Below are positions 18,399 through 26,309 of a DNA stretch of 64,000 bases, in pieces; within the stretch, counting starts at the first letter, position 1; every line of letters starts with the position of its first letter. A program made the translations under genes and the position numbers. Source of the DNA: DAIQNV01 sp038748775 (GTDB lineage: Bacteria > Planctomycetota > Phycisphaerae > Phycisphaerales > UBA1924). Under the pieces are notes generated by a model. That model did not search any database and had not been told where the DNA came from. It saw only the letters and a list, made by a program, of their open reading frames with translations. Location of the stretch: assembly GCA_038748775.1 (NCBI GenBank), contig JBCDIT010000010.1:118324-182323 (forward strand), read 5' to 3'.

Positions 18399-19811
18399 TC
18401 AGCCCGGAGACACCGGCTGGTTGGATCCAACGCAAGCGTCCCCGAACTGCGTGAACGCCAAGACGTCAAAGAAGTCGATCGACCCGTTCCCATCGAAGTC
18501 AGTCGTGGAGTCCGCTGCTTCGAAGAGCTCCAAGAACCGAACGGTGTCCGCCGGCGTGATACGGCCAAAGGGCGGCGCGAGATCGACCGGGCGACATGCG
18601 GAACTCGTGCCAATACCGGTTGGCGCCAACGCCATCCCGATCCCGTCGCCGTTTCTTGAAACATAGTTGTAGTAGATCATCAACTCATCGGTCCCGGCAA
18701 AGGCCTCGCCTTCGTGGGCAATCGCGCCCGCGACCCCGTCGTCACACCGAAACACGAAGCCCGTCTCCGGATCATCGTTCAGATCGAACAACCACACCTG
18801 ACTCTCGCGCACGCTACCCCCGATGACCGGGCCGTCGGCGTCTTTGAGCGTCGTGACCACGAAGGACCGTCCGCCCACAACAAAGGGCTCGGGCGATTGC
18901 ACGTGCGTCATCCCACTCGAAGCCGGAATCTGGAGCAGCGCAGTCTGCTCCCAGAACAGTCCATCTCCCGGCGCATACACGGCAATCGCCTCCGCCGGTT
19001 CGCCCGGGAGTGCCCCCGGCAGATCGACCTTCGCGATCACACGCAACTCATCACCAAAGTCGGTCGCCACCCATCCGTATGGGTCGAATTTGATTCCCGG
19101 ATCGTTGGTGATGACGAGAGGCGGTCCGCCAGCGGCGTCCGTGAGCACAATCTGCCCACGGTCCGGGTTCAGCCCAGCGATGGTGCTCGTGAACATCGAC
19201 GTATTGTCGATCCAGCGGAACCCCGCGAAGTTGGGTTCAACCGGGGTGATCGGGTTCTCTGCGTCGGGCGCCGCTTCGTCGAACCAGGCGAGCAACGCTG
19301 ATCCTGTGTCCGGGTTTGACCTCGCGTAGATCGCGTACGTCGTAGGTGAACCGGACCACTGACTGGGAAGCTGATTGATCCGATCGATGTTGCCCGAAGT
19401 GAGCTGGACCACGTCGAACGGCTCCGCCGCACCGAAACTGAACGTTGCACGCCACACCTGAACGCGGCCGGCACTCGACTTGTTGTAGAACACCGTCCAC
19501 CCGCCCGCATCGAGGCCAAACTCGGGACCGTTCTTCGAATCGGTCAAAGGCGCCACGCCGACATCGATCCGCACTGACCGGTCGTCGCCCGCGACAAACA
19601 GACCTGTTGCCGGGTCGATCGACTGTGTCCAGATCTCACCGTCCGGCGTTTGATAGACGATCAGATTCTCTTCAACCAAGATCTCATGGTCGAGGAACCC
19701 GAGCCCCAGATCGATCGGCTGCGACTGGGCCGCGGCGCTACCGACCGCGACAACCAGCAACACAAATCGAAGCCCATCCAATCGCTTATCCACACACGCG
19801 TTGCACGACAT
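18399..19811 (-). CDS. Exported beta-propeller-like protein with dockerin-like C-terminus
   Basis: Starting at 19811 (AGAGGGG lies 7 nt upstream) the protein has 470 residues with a signal peptide ending near VGSAAAQS. The body shows recurring 'WTxSIDPATGxF / VWRATFSFG / FYNKSSAG' strands that look like WD40/TolB-type propeller blades, though I cannot count blades with certainty. The C-terminal ~60 residues contain PVDLAPPFGRITPADTVRFL followed by STTDFDGNGSIDFFDVLAF. The second element is a clear dockerin/EF-hand-type calcium loop (D-x-D-G-N-G-x-I-D-x-x-D). This combines the local tail motif with a canonical dockerin half. The role is unknown; surface display or complex assembly is inferred from the tail. 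Confidence 0.65.
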   Translation of the reverse strand: MSCNACVDKRLDGLRFVLLVVAVGSAAAQSQPIDLGLGFLDHEILVEENLIVYQTPDGEIWTQSIDPATGLFVAGDDRSVRIDVGVAPLTDSKNGPEFGLDAGGWTVFYNKSSAGRVQVWRATFSFGAAEPFDVVQLTSGNIDRINQLPSQWSGSPTTYAIYARSNPDTGSALLAWFDEAAPDAENPITPVEPNFAGFRWIDNTSMFTSTIAGLNPDRGQIVLTDAAGGPPLVITNDPGIKFDPYGWVATDFGDELRVIAKVDLPGALPGEPAEAIAVYAPGDGLFWEQTALLQIPASSGMTHVQSPEPFVVGGRSFVVTTLKDADGPVIGGSVRESQVWLFDLNDDPETGFVFRCDDGVAGAIAHEGEAFAGTDELMIYYNYVSRNGDGIGMALAPTGIGTSSACRPVDLAPPFGRITPADTVRFLELFEAADSTTDFDGNGSIDFFDVLAFTQFGDACVGSNQPVSPG

Positions 19812-20032
19812 AGACGATCCCCTCTGGACGCCATCGCCGAGCGACGACACGCCGGCCCATAGTGAAACGCCCGGCAAGCCTCTTGATTGCAGCGGTCGCC
19901 GCGAGTCTGGAAGCCCGTCTCCTGTGAATCTCCGCGCACGCCGCATCCCTGTCGTCCGACGTCACGGACGCACAGACGGGCGACGGTATGAGATACACCA
20001 TCGGGCACGCAGAACCGTCGATCCGCGATCCC

Positions 20033-20332
20033 TCACGGGCGCCGCGGTGGGCGGGGAGGTCGCGGTGGCCGCGGCGGTCGCGGCGGTCGCGGCCTTCCAT
20101 GCCGGACGCTTCCGAGCGATGACGCGATCGCCATCGTCCGACCATCACTCGATGCCTCACCTCGGGGGCGCGGGCGCGGTGGTGGTGGTGGGGGGGGGGG
20201 AGTCGGTCGCGGCCGCGCCGTCGCATGGCCGGCGTGGCGCACGTTTCCAAAGCCGGGCGGGAGAGGTTGAGCCATTGACGCCGCGACGACCGTCGCGACG
20301 GTGAGCGTCTTGATGAGTGACAGCAGATTCAT
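20033..20332 (-). CDS. Small exported Pro/Arg-rich protein coupled to the DUF2092 gene
   Basis: A 99-residue frame whose ATG overlaps the TGA of the upstream DUF2092-like gene (ATGA), so it is probably translated by coupling. Residues 1-21 form a signal peptide (SLIKTLTVATVVAASMAQP). The rest is low-complexity: eight consecutive prolines encoded by an 11-C run, then repeated RPP units to the C-terminus. The homopolymer makes the true frame downstream of it uncertain: a one-base change would swap the tail for either a short one or a long His/Arg-rich one. I do not recognise the family. It is either a genuine small envelope protein or a gene whose 3' half is corrupted by slippage or a sequencing error. 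Confidence 0.5.
   Translation of the reverse strand: MNLLSLIKTLTVATVVAASMAQPLPPGFGNVRHAGHATARPRPTPPPPPPPPRPRPRGEASSDGRTMAIASSLGSVRHGRPRPPRPPRPPRPPRPPRRP
20190..20200. repeat. 11-nt poly-G tract (poly-C on the coding strand)
   Basis: Eleven G in a row, preceded by GGTGGTGGT, within the small gene at 20033-20332. It is the longest homopolymer I noticed in the window. Such tracts are slippage-prone and can act as phase-variation switches; they are also common assembly or sequencing errors. Confidence 0.8.
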
Positions 20333-21093
20333 TTGGTTCCCTCACTAACAAGCAACTCATCGAACGTGCCGACGCTCGTCATTCCGTGATCTGGCACAAA
20401 TGTGAACGCGCTGTCGTCGAAGGCAACCGTCGAAAGCTGCCAGTCCAGATCGGCAGTGAAGCGAGGTGCACCGGGGCGATCGGTGTACCGCAGGCTGATC
20501 CGCGTCGGGGTCGGATGGACACCCGCGGACACCCAAAGCTGCCACTCGAGTCCCTCTTGGGAGAACGCCATGTGGTGGCAGGGTTCGCCGTCTATGGGCA
20601 CAATGCCCAGATACGTCGAGGTCTCGACGGCGCCGAGCATGGAGGCGCCAGAGTCGTCGTACACGAAGTCGGCGCTCGGCAATGAGAGGCCGAGGTCGAT
20701 CACCATGACGTCGACAGCGCCTCCAACCGAGGGCGGAACCGCGCACTGGAAGTACCGATGCGAGACCGGGTCGACGATCGTCGCGACCCCGTCACCGACG
20801 ATCGCTGCGCGGAGACCGTTCTCGCCGAGCACCGTCGCACGAAGCTTCCCGGGCCTCTTCACAGCGATCTCGTGAACCTCGTGGACTTCGACGATCTTCC
20901 CCGAGTCGAGGACGCGATCGTACCACACCGTCGCGGTAAACGAAAGCTGCCGAAGACCACTCAGAAACTCCCCCATCCCGAGGACGATCGACTGGGACCG
21001 TTCGTCGACCGCGAATTCGGTCGTCGCGGACGCGTCTGAAGCCGCGAACATTGCAATCCCAGCCAATGCACCCACCGTCGTTCTGGTATTCAT
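20329..21093 (-). CDS. Exported DUF2092-like protein
   Basis: From the ATG at 21093 (AAGGA 8 nt upstream) the protein has 254 residues with a signal peptide ending around DASATTEF. The body matches DUF2092 proteins in layout: a polar start (LGMGEFLSGLRQLSFTATVWY), repeated long beta strands (KRPGKLRATVLGENGLRAAIVGD), and a YLGIVPIDGEPCHHMAFSQE segment with VEWQLW-type strands. The fold resembles the LolA/LolB lipoprotein-carrier family, so lipid or lipoprotein binding in the periplasm is possible but unproven. It is the first gene of a two-gene unit with the small Pro/Arg-rich protein, translationally coupled to it. Confidence 0.7.
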   Translation of the reverse strand: MNTRTTVGALAGIAMFAASDASATTEFAVDERSQSIVLGMGEFLSGLRQLSFTATVWYDRVLDSGKIVEVHEVHEIAVKRPGKLRATVLGENGLRAAIVGDGVATIVDPVSHRYFQCAVPPSVGGAVDVMVIDLGLSLPSADFVYDDSGASMLGAVETSTYLGIVPIDGEPCHHMAFSQEGLEWQLWVSAGVHPTPTRISLRYTDRPGAPRFTADLDWQLSTVAFDDSAFTFVPDHGMTSVGTFDELLVSEGTK

Positions 21094-21125
21094 CGGAGTC
21101 CTTTCTGACTCAGCTCCGTCGACAC

Positions 21126-21139
21126 TATCCATATGGATA
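21126..21139. promoter_or_regulatory. Perfect 14-bp palindrome upstream of the DUF2092-like gene
   Basis: TATCCATATGGATA reads the same on both strands and lies 33-46 nt upstream of the start at 21093, where an operator or promoter would be expected. AT-rich in a GC-rich genome. No regulator can be assigned from sequence. Confidence 0.4.
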
Positions 21140-21466
21140 TTCTCCAGCGTAGCAAGAACCACGGGAGTGCAAAACCCCGTGGACGGCAAATCACCGGTGA
21201 GGAACCCGCCGAGACGCCGATCCGAGCGGTCGAGAAGGAGCCGCGGGGAAATTCAAGCTGTCATTCGCCCCGAGCGGTAAGACAAAGACGATCTCGCATG
21301 AAGGCCGGCGGGTTGGTCCGCAACGCTCGAGTGAAGTGGGTCTTACGAGGCAGTAGCGGCGGACAAACACGCGAACAAGTGATCCTCGGGTAACTCGCAG
21401 CAAATACGTCAAGCCCGACGTGTTGCGACTGTGAGCGCGCCCGGTGGTGCGAATTCCCCCAAAGCA
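21140..21466. other. Intergenic region between DUF2092 and M56 genes
   Basis: About 330 nt between the promoter palindrome and the terminator of the M56 gene. No open frame here looks coding and I see no further repeats. Confidence 0.4.
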
Positions 21467-21504
21467 CCCCACGGCGGTGGCCCTCACGCCCACCGCCGCA
21501 GGGG
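21467..21504 (-). terminator. Hairpin terminator of the blaI-blaR1 unit
   Basis: GGCGGTGG (21473-21480) pairs with CCACCGCC (21490-21497), extended by CCCC/GGGG on the outside. It lies 17 nt after the M56 gene stop. On the minus strand it is followed by only a short T-run (GCTTTGG), so termination efficiency is uncertain. Confidence 0.55.
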
Positions 21505-21520
21505 CTTGAACAGAGTCGCG

Positions 21521-23524
21521 TCAGCCTTTGCCAGCAAGCCGATGGGCCAAGCCCGTCACGATCGCGATCTGGTCCGAGCCGAAACCGTCTTTCGCAAGCC
21601 AGCCCGCAATCCAGGCTTCCACTTCGAAGGCGTCCTTGCCCCCTCGAAGAGCCTCCCGCATCTGCTCCGCGGCCGCCACGCCAACGCGGAGCTTCTCTTG
21701 GGGAATGCCAGCATCGGCGAGCATCGACGCGAGACGCGCGGAGCCGCCACTCTTGGATGAAGGCGTCTTCAGGTGTTCGTAGTGAGCATCAGCGTCTTTA
21801 CGCGACATCTCGCCACGAGCGACCGCGCCTTCCACACGACTCTTGACGCGAGCCCAATCGATGCCGACCTTGCCGCTCTGATCGATCGCACCACCACGCA
21901 CCGCCGCGAGCTTCGCGTCGGCCTCGTCAACGGTCATCTCGCCCGCCTCGACCAGTCGCGCGAGCTTCGCCTCGAGATCACGATACCCGAATTGCCGCTT
22001 GAGCCGGCGCTCAAACGCCGCCATCAAGTCGGAACCTTCTTCCACAGTTAACTCACCGGCCCGAACCCGTTCAGCGAGTTCGCGTTTCTGTGTTCGCGTT
22101 GCGCCGTCCCATTCTGCTCGGTTGTCCAAACTCCGGGTCAGGTCCGCCAGAATCGCGTCCGCCTTCGCTTGCGACATCTCCCCCGACGCGACCGATTCTG
22201 CCAGGCTTGCCCGCTTCGCGGTCAAATAGGCCGCGAACGGGGACTGCCCAAAGACATCGATCAGGAACATCGACTCGGTCTTCAGATCAATCTCCTCGTG
22301 AATCACAGCAAGCTTGGCGCGAGCGTCATCGTCTGAAAGCGCGCCGCGTTCAACCGCCGCGTCGATCTGATCGCGAACACGGTTGAGATACGCCTCGATC
22401 TCGTCCGCCTCAGCCGAGTCCTCGAACACAAACCTCGAGTACATCTCGCGGAGTTGAGCGGGGTCCGCACCGGGCGCCGCCGCAGCTTGCCGAAGAACAC
22501 GAAGCACGTCTTCGTGCCCCGATTCGGTCGTTCGCGCCGAGACGTGTGCGATCCCCGCCGCCCCGACCGCCGCTCCGACCAACAGCGCGAGCACACTCCA
22601 CCATGACGGCGACCGACGATACCTGCCACGAACGCCCAGTATCCGAGCGATCCGGTCCACGAGAGGACCATCGGTGACCGCCAGAGCGCCCCGAGAAGTC
22701 GACCTCATCGTCTCGAGACGAGTGAGGGCCTCGGCAAACGCCCGAGCATCCGTTGTCCGCCGGACGGTGGTCGCATCACAGCAGTGCTCCCGCTCCGCAC
22801 GAATCTGGCCCGAGAGCCACCACGTCACCGGGTGGAAGAAAAGCAGCGTTTCCACCAAGACCTGAACCGCGTTGAAGACGTGATCGTGTCGCCGGATGTG
22901 GGCGAGTTCATGCACCAGCACCGCTCGCAACTGCTCCGGACTCAACGAACAGAACGCCGAGACGGGAACGACCACCACCGGCGAAATCCAGCCGATGACC
23001 ATCGGTGTCCGAGCGACAGAACTCCGCAGCAACCGCACCGATGCCCGAACATCCAAGTCCCGCTTGAGCCCGTCAAAGATGTCGAGCCACTCGCCATCCG
23101 GCCTCGATATCCCTCTCGTCCGGAGCCTCCGGGCCTGAACCCAGTGCATCGCGAACCGCGCAGCAAAGAAAGCGACGCCGCCAAGCCAAAGACTCACCGC
23201 CCATTGAGCGATGCCGCCGACCGAGCCCTGAGCCGCCGAATCAGCGAGGGGGGAAGCGGTCAGCGACCCGTTCGACGACGCAAGCGCCGCCAACGCACCG
23301 GTCGAATCTCCTCGCAGGCCAAGTACAAACGTGCCAACAAACGCAAGCAAACTCGCCGTCATCCCGGCGCACGCGACCACGTATCGCGCCGAAGACCAAA
23401 CCCGGCCCAGCAACCCCAAGACCACCGCGACGATCACCCCGATCGCCGCGCCCTGCAAGAGGAAATGTAGCACCGCAGCACCAAGCGCTTGGGTAACGGA
23501 GGCGGAAGAGATGTCTGGTATCAC
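21521..23524 (-). CDS. BlaR1-type M56 membrane metallopeptidase with helical-repeat C-terminus
   Basis: The N-terminal ~330 residues form the M56 protease: TM helices near 15-40, 48-70 and 105-130, the zinc site HELAH (residues 205-209) with RRHD following, and another TM at about 303-325. In BlaR1/MecR1 the region beyond is a penicillin-binding sensor. Here it is replaced by about 340 residues holding five recognisable repeats of the type 'L-x3-V-x2-GEM-x4-AdA-x-L' (for example LARLVEAGEMTVDEADAKLA and LAESVASGEMSQAKADAIL), so the signal is unlikely to be a beta-lactam. Its GTG overlaps the blaI stop (GTGA). The peptidase presumably inactivates the BlaI-type repressor when its exported domain is triggered. 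Confidence 0.85.
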   Translation of the reverse strand: MIPDISSASVTQALGAAVLHFLLQGAAIGVIVAVVLGLLGRVWSSARYVVACAGMTASLLAFVGTFVLGLRGDSTGALAALASSNGSLTASPLADSAAQGSVGGIAQWAVSLWLGGVAFFAARFAMHWVQARRLRTRGISRPDGEWLDIFDGLKRDLDVRASVRLLRSSVARTPMVIGWISPVVVVPVSAFCSLSPEQLRAVLVHELAHIRRHDHVFNAVQVLVETLLFFHPVTWWLSGQIRAEREHCCDATTVRRTTDARAFAEALTRLETMRSTSRGALAVTDGPLVDRIARILGVRGRYRRSPSWWSVLALLVGAAVGAAGIAHVSARTTESGHEDVLRVLRQAAAAPGADPAQLREMYSRFVFEDSAEADEIEAYLNRVRDQIDAAVERGALSDDDARAKLAVIHEEIDLKTESMFLIDVFGQSPFAAYLTAKRASLAESVASGEMSQAKADAILADLTRSLDNRAEWDGATRTQKRELAERVRAGELTVEEGSDLMAAFERRLKRQFGYRDLEAKLARLVEAGEMTVDEADAKLAAVRGGAIDQSGKVGIDWARVKSRVEGAVARGEMSRKDADAHYEHLKTPSSKSGGSARLASMLADAGIPQEKLRVGVAAAEQMREALRGGKDAFEVEAWIAGWLAKDGFGSDQIAIVTGLAHRLAGKG

Positions 23525-23895
23525 TTCGACGCCTCCTCGAGCCCATCGAGCATCCGGCGGATCTCACGAAGCTCCTCCGGAGACGACTCCTTCATCGCGA
23601 GCGCTTGGAGCACAAGGTTCCCGGGCGAGCCGCTAAACGCCCGCTCCATCAAATCAGCCAACAGCGCCTTCTGAGTCTGCAGCCGCGGCCGCGACGCCTT
23701 GAACACCTGCGGGCGAACCGAGACGTCCTTGAGCAAAAGCTCCTTGTCCGTCATGATCTGCATGAGCTTCAGCACCGTCGTGTATCCCACGCCTTGCCGC
23801 TCGCCCAGCACTTCATAGACCTCACGCACCGTTGCCGAGCCCAGGTCCCAAATCACCGTGAGAATCGCAAGCTCAGATTCCGTCGGCTTCTTCAT
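23521..23895 (-). CDS. BlaI/MecI/CopY-family transcriptional repressor
   Basis: This 124-residue protein starts at the ATG at 23895 (MKKPTESELAILTVIWDLGS), the canonical N-terminus of BlaI/MecI winged-helix repressors. The recognition region reads TVREVYEVLGERQGVGYTTVLKLMQIM, and the C-terminal dimerisation helices are present. It is translationally coupled to the M56 peptidase gene downstream, the standard BlaI-BlaR1 pairing: the repressor shuts the operon and is inactivated on signal. An 18-bp inverted repeat 30 nt upstream is the likely autoregulatory operator. The longer frame upstream of 23895 lacks a ribosome site. Confidence 0.92.
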   Translation of the reverse strand: MKKPTESELAILTVIWDLGSATVREVYEVLGERQGVGYTTVLKLMQIMTDKELLLKDVSVRPQVFKASRPRLQTQKALLADLMERAFSGSPGNLVLQALAMKESSPEELREIRRMLDGLEEASK

Positions 23896-23924
23896 CGCAT
23901 CTCCAATCAAGCGACGCGCCAGTC

Positions 23925-23942
23925 TGACGAAAGACTTCGTCA
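23925..23942 (-). promoter_or_regulatory. Candidate BlaI operator
   Basis: TGACGAA-AGAC-TTCGTCA is a perfect inverted repeat with 7-bp arms and a 4-nt centre, ending 30 nt upstream of the blaI ATG. Position fits autoregulation; the sequence differs from the TACA/TGTA core of staphylococcal BlaI operators. Confidence 0.5.
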
Positions 23943-24373
23943 CAATACACGAAATCGGCTACCCACCAGCGCACAAAGCTGTGGGCGGCGGCACAAACTA
24001 TCCCGCCTCCGGCATCCAGCCGTGTGGCCTCGGGAAAGTACTGGGTGGCGGGAGTGCAATCGGAGGCGATGCGCGTGTCTGCCAGCCCAAGCAACTCCTT
24101 TGGCGGACCATACCGAACCAAACGCCGACCTCTTGCGCCCTCTCATCCGGGTAGTTTCGACCGATCAAAGGGCATCTTGGGGCGAGTTTGATATTGACCC
24201 GCGAGACTCGCTGAGCGGCCTCGCTGACAAGGTTGAGGCCACAGTCTTCGCGAGTCGATTCCGGCTCGACCGCTCGTGACCAGCTCGAAAGCGACGACCC
24301 GACCCGAGCGCCGTGCTCGGGCGGTAGTCGCCGCGCACATCCGCCCGCTCCGGGCATGATGAGGGAACAAGAC
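23943..24373. other. Intergenic region between divergent blaI and PEP-CTERM genes
   Basis: About 430 nt holding the divergent promoters. GAGGGA at 24360-24365 is the ribosome site of the gene at 24374. I see no other gene or clear repeat. Confidence 0.4.
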
Positions 24374-25234
24374 ATGACGCATCTCACTCGCAACGCCGTC
24401 CTCGCCGCCTCGCTCGCGCTCGCCTCTCCAGCTCTGGCGGTCGACGTCGATGGCGTCATCACCGTCGACAACGCCTATGGCTTCGGCTTCGGGAGCGCGG
24501 CCGGGATGACCACGTCGTCGTACTTCGGCGGTCTACGCAACACCAGCGCCGCCGACATCACCAACGGGCTTCCCTCGCTCTACACCGCCGGTGACGCCAA
24601 CGCCGGAAACGGGTTCACCAACGTCGGTGTCGGCCCGGAGCTCTACGACCTCAATGGTCTCCCCGCGAGCGACTACATGTACATCGTCGCGTGGTCGGAT
24701 GACACGTCGCTTCAAGGAGTGCTCGGTTCGTTCACCGTCGGCACCCAGACGGTCGGCACCGTCGACAACGTCGGGTGGGAGGTGTACGCCACCGGTCTCG
24801 ATCGCGACTCGAACATCATCGGCGACACCCTGACCAACAGCGCCGCGGACATCGCGCTGATCAACTCGCAGATCGCGCTCGCCAACGTCGCCGGTGGCGG
24901 CGCCGGCACAAGCGTCGGTTGGGTCGATGAGAACGGGATGCTCCCGGGCGGTGGGTTCGGCTCCGGCGCCCTCGTCTTCGGCGATGACAACACCGGAGGG
25001 GTGGGGGGGACGCACCCGTTCGGCGCGATCAACGGAATCTCCAGCGACTCACGTTGGATGTGGTACAACGAAGACCCCGCAACCATCACAAACCCGTTCC
25101 GCGCCGGCCCCGAAGGCAGCGACGGGCACCACGAGTTCCTCATCTTCAGAATCCCGGTGAGCAACATCCCGGGCCCCGGGAGCCTCGCGGCCTTCGGCCT
25201 CGCAACCCTCGCGACAGTGCGTCGCAAGCGCTAA
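24374..25234 (+). CDS. Exported protein with PEP-CTERM-like sorting tail
   Basis: Starts at ATG 24374 (GAGGGA 8 nt upstream) and encodes 286 residues: a signal peptide (residues 1-23, LAASLALASPALAV), a Gly/Asp/Thr-rich body, and a C-terminal tail NIPGPGSLAAFGLATLATVRRKR-like in layout: P-G-P near the front, a hydrophobic helix, then Arg/Lys. That arrangement is the PEP-CTERM sorting signal processed by exosortase, in the variant form common in Phycisphaerales. The body has no recognised catalytic motif and may be a surface or matrix protein. A strong hairpin terminator follows at 25252. Confidence 0.7.
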   Translation: MTHLTRNAVLAASLALASPALAVDVDGVITVDNAYGFGFGSAAGMTTSSYFGGLRNTSAADITNGLPSLYTAGDANAGNGFTNVGVGPELYDLNGLPASDYMYIVAWSDDTSLQGVLGSFTVGTQTVGTVDNVGWEVYATGLDRDSNIIGDTLTNSAADIALINSQIALANVAGGGAGTSVGWVDENGMLPGGGFGSGALVFGDDNTGGVGGTHPFGAINGISSDSRWMWYNEDPATITNPFRAGPEGSDGHHEFLIFRIPVSNIPGPGSLAAFGLATLATVRRKR

Positions 25235-25251
25235 GTCGTCCACCCACGATG

Positions 25252-25283
25252 CCGGCGAGCGCCCCGAGTCGGGCGCTCGTCGG
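25252..25283 (+). terminator. Long-stem hairpin terminator
   Basis: CCGGCGAGCGCCC (25252-25264) pairs with GGGCGCTCGTCGG (25271-25283), a 13-bp stem with one G-T wobble and a 6-nt loop, 17 nt after the stop of the PEP-CTERM gene. The following bases (TGTCTTC) are only moderately T-rich. Confidence 0.75.
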
Positions 25284-25394
25284 TGTCTTCGCACGGCATC
25301 GGACAGAGATCCAAATAAACATCGAGCAAAGCACAATCGCTTAGCCGACAATTCAAGCTTGGGATCCGGGGCAACCCACGGTATGCTGTCAGCG

Positions 25395-25414
25395 CGATCC
25401 GTTCCTTCGGATCG
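25395..25414 (+). promoter_or_regulatory. Leader hairpin before the gene at 25434
   Basis: CGATCCG-ttcctt-CGGATCG forms a 7-bp stem and 6-nt loop just upstream of the ribosome site AGGAGAGAG (25421 onward). It could modulate translation or mRNA stability of the following gene; no known riboswitch class is matched. Confidence 0.35.
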
Positions 25415-25433
25415 ATGAGTAGGAGAGAGACAA

Positions 25434-26078
25434 ATGAACACGCTGGTACCCATCGCCGTTGTCGGTTTGGCCGCGAGTCTGTCTAGCGCCGACTTCGTCT
25501 TCGAGACCCAATACGAACTGCAAGACGGCGCTCTCGTCGCCACCAACCTTGGCGACACCGAGTCCTACCGGGCGTTCCTTGCCGACGTCTTTGAACTCTA
25601 CGAGCCGTTCCGGGGCAAGAAGCTCGCCGAGCAGATGGAAGCGCAGCGCAAGCACGAAATCAGAACCTCGGGCACCATCGGAGAGTTCGGGGAGATGGGC
25701 GATGACGTGCGGTTCAACCCGCTCGCCACCGGCGGAACGGTCGACATCCCGTCCGGCGGCGGACTCATCGACGTCGACACGCCCGGAGGCATGATCGCGA
25801 TGGAGATCAGCACCGTCGGCGTTGAACCCATCGTCTTCCGGCAAGACTTTGGACCCGTTCAGACGAACCAGCGCGTACGCCTTGCAGCAAATCCGAGCGA
25901 GTTCTCATTCACCTGGCTCGCCCTGCGGCCTTGGGACACAGACCTGCTCGATGTCGATGCATCAGGGCGGACACAGACGCTTGAGGTACGCCTATTCGTG
26001 GTCCCCGCCCCGGGCGTCCCAGGTGCGCTGCTGGTCGGCTTCGCATGTGTTTCGTCGAGACGCCGCCGGACGTCGTGA
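25434..26078 (+). CDS. Exported protein with PEP-CTERM-like tail
   Basis: A 214-residue protein with a short signal peptide (VPIAVVGLAASLSSADF) and a C-terminal VVPAPGVPGALLVGFACV-SSRRRR tail: proline-alanine-proline, hydrophobic helix and a basic end, the PEP-CTERM layout. AGGAGAG sits about 8 nt before the ATG. The mature part is mixed polar, with a helical, lysine/glutamate-rich stretch (FRGKKLAEQMEAQRKHE) followed by glycine-rich beta segments. I do not recognise a family for the body. Together with the gene at 24374 it indicates that an exosortase system exists elsewhere in the genome. Confidence 0.65.
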   Translation: MNTLVPIAVVGLAASLSSADFVFETQYELQDGALVATNLGDTESYRAFLADVFELYEPFRGKKLAEQMEAQRKHEIRTSGTIGEFGEMGDDVRFNPLATGGTVDIPSGGGLIDVDTPGGMIAMEISTVGVEPIVFRQDFGPVQTNQRVRLAANPSEFSFTWLALRPWDTDLLDVDASGRTQTLEVRLFVVPAPGVPGALLVGFACVSSRRRRTS

Positions 26079-26110
26079 GCGACGATTCGTCGGCGAGCAT
26101 ATGAAGAAAG

Positions 26111-26132
26111 CCGCCGGGATCTCCCTCGGCGG
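26111..26132 (+). terminator. Hairpin downstream of the gene at 25434
   Basis: CCGCCG (26111-26116) pairs with CGGCGG (26127-26132), with an inner GGA/TCC pairing. It lies 33 nt after the stop; no T-run follows, so it may stabilise the transcript end more than terminate it. Confidence 0.5.
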
Positions 26133-26309
26133 AAGCAAAGCTCCGTGACCGGGCCATCGACAATCATCGATATCAGCAGCCGGTTGCGATCAAAACGCCA
26201 TCCCGGTGGTCTATCAAGGAGTCAGGGATCGCGGCGAGTGCGAAGCCGGAAGTTCACAATTTTCCGTGTACTCTTTCGTGACTACGCCGCCGCTCCGAGA
26301 AGAATCGCG

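Noticed and set aside
19786..20250. Long minus-strand frame overlapping the Pro/Arg-rich gene
   Set aside because: It is the alternative frame of the low-complexity region, dominated by His/Arg repeats, with a weak start; it would become relevant only after slippage in the poly-G tract.
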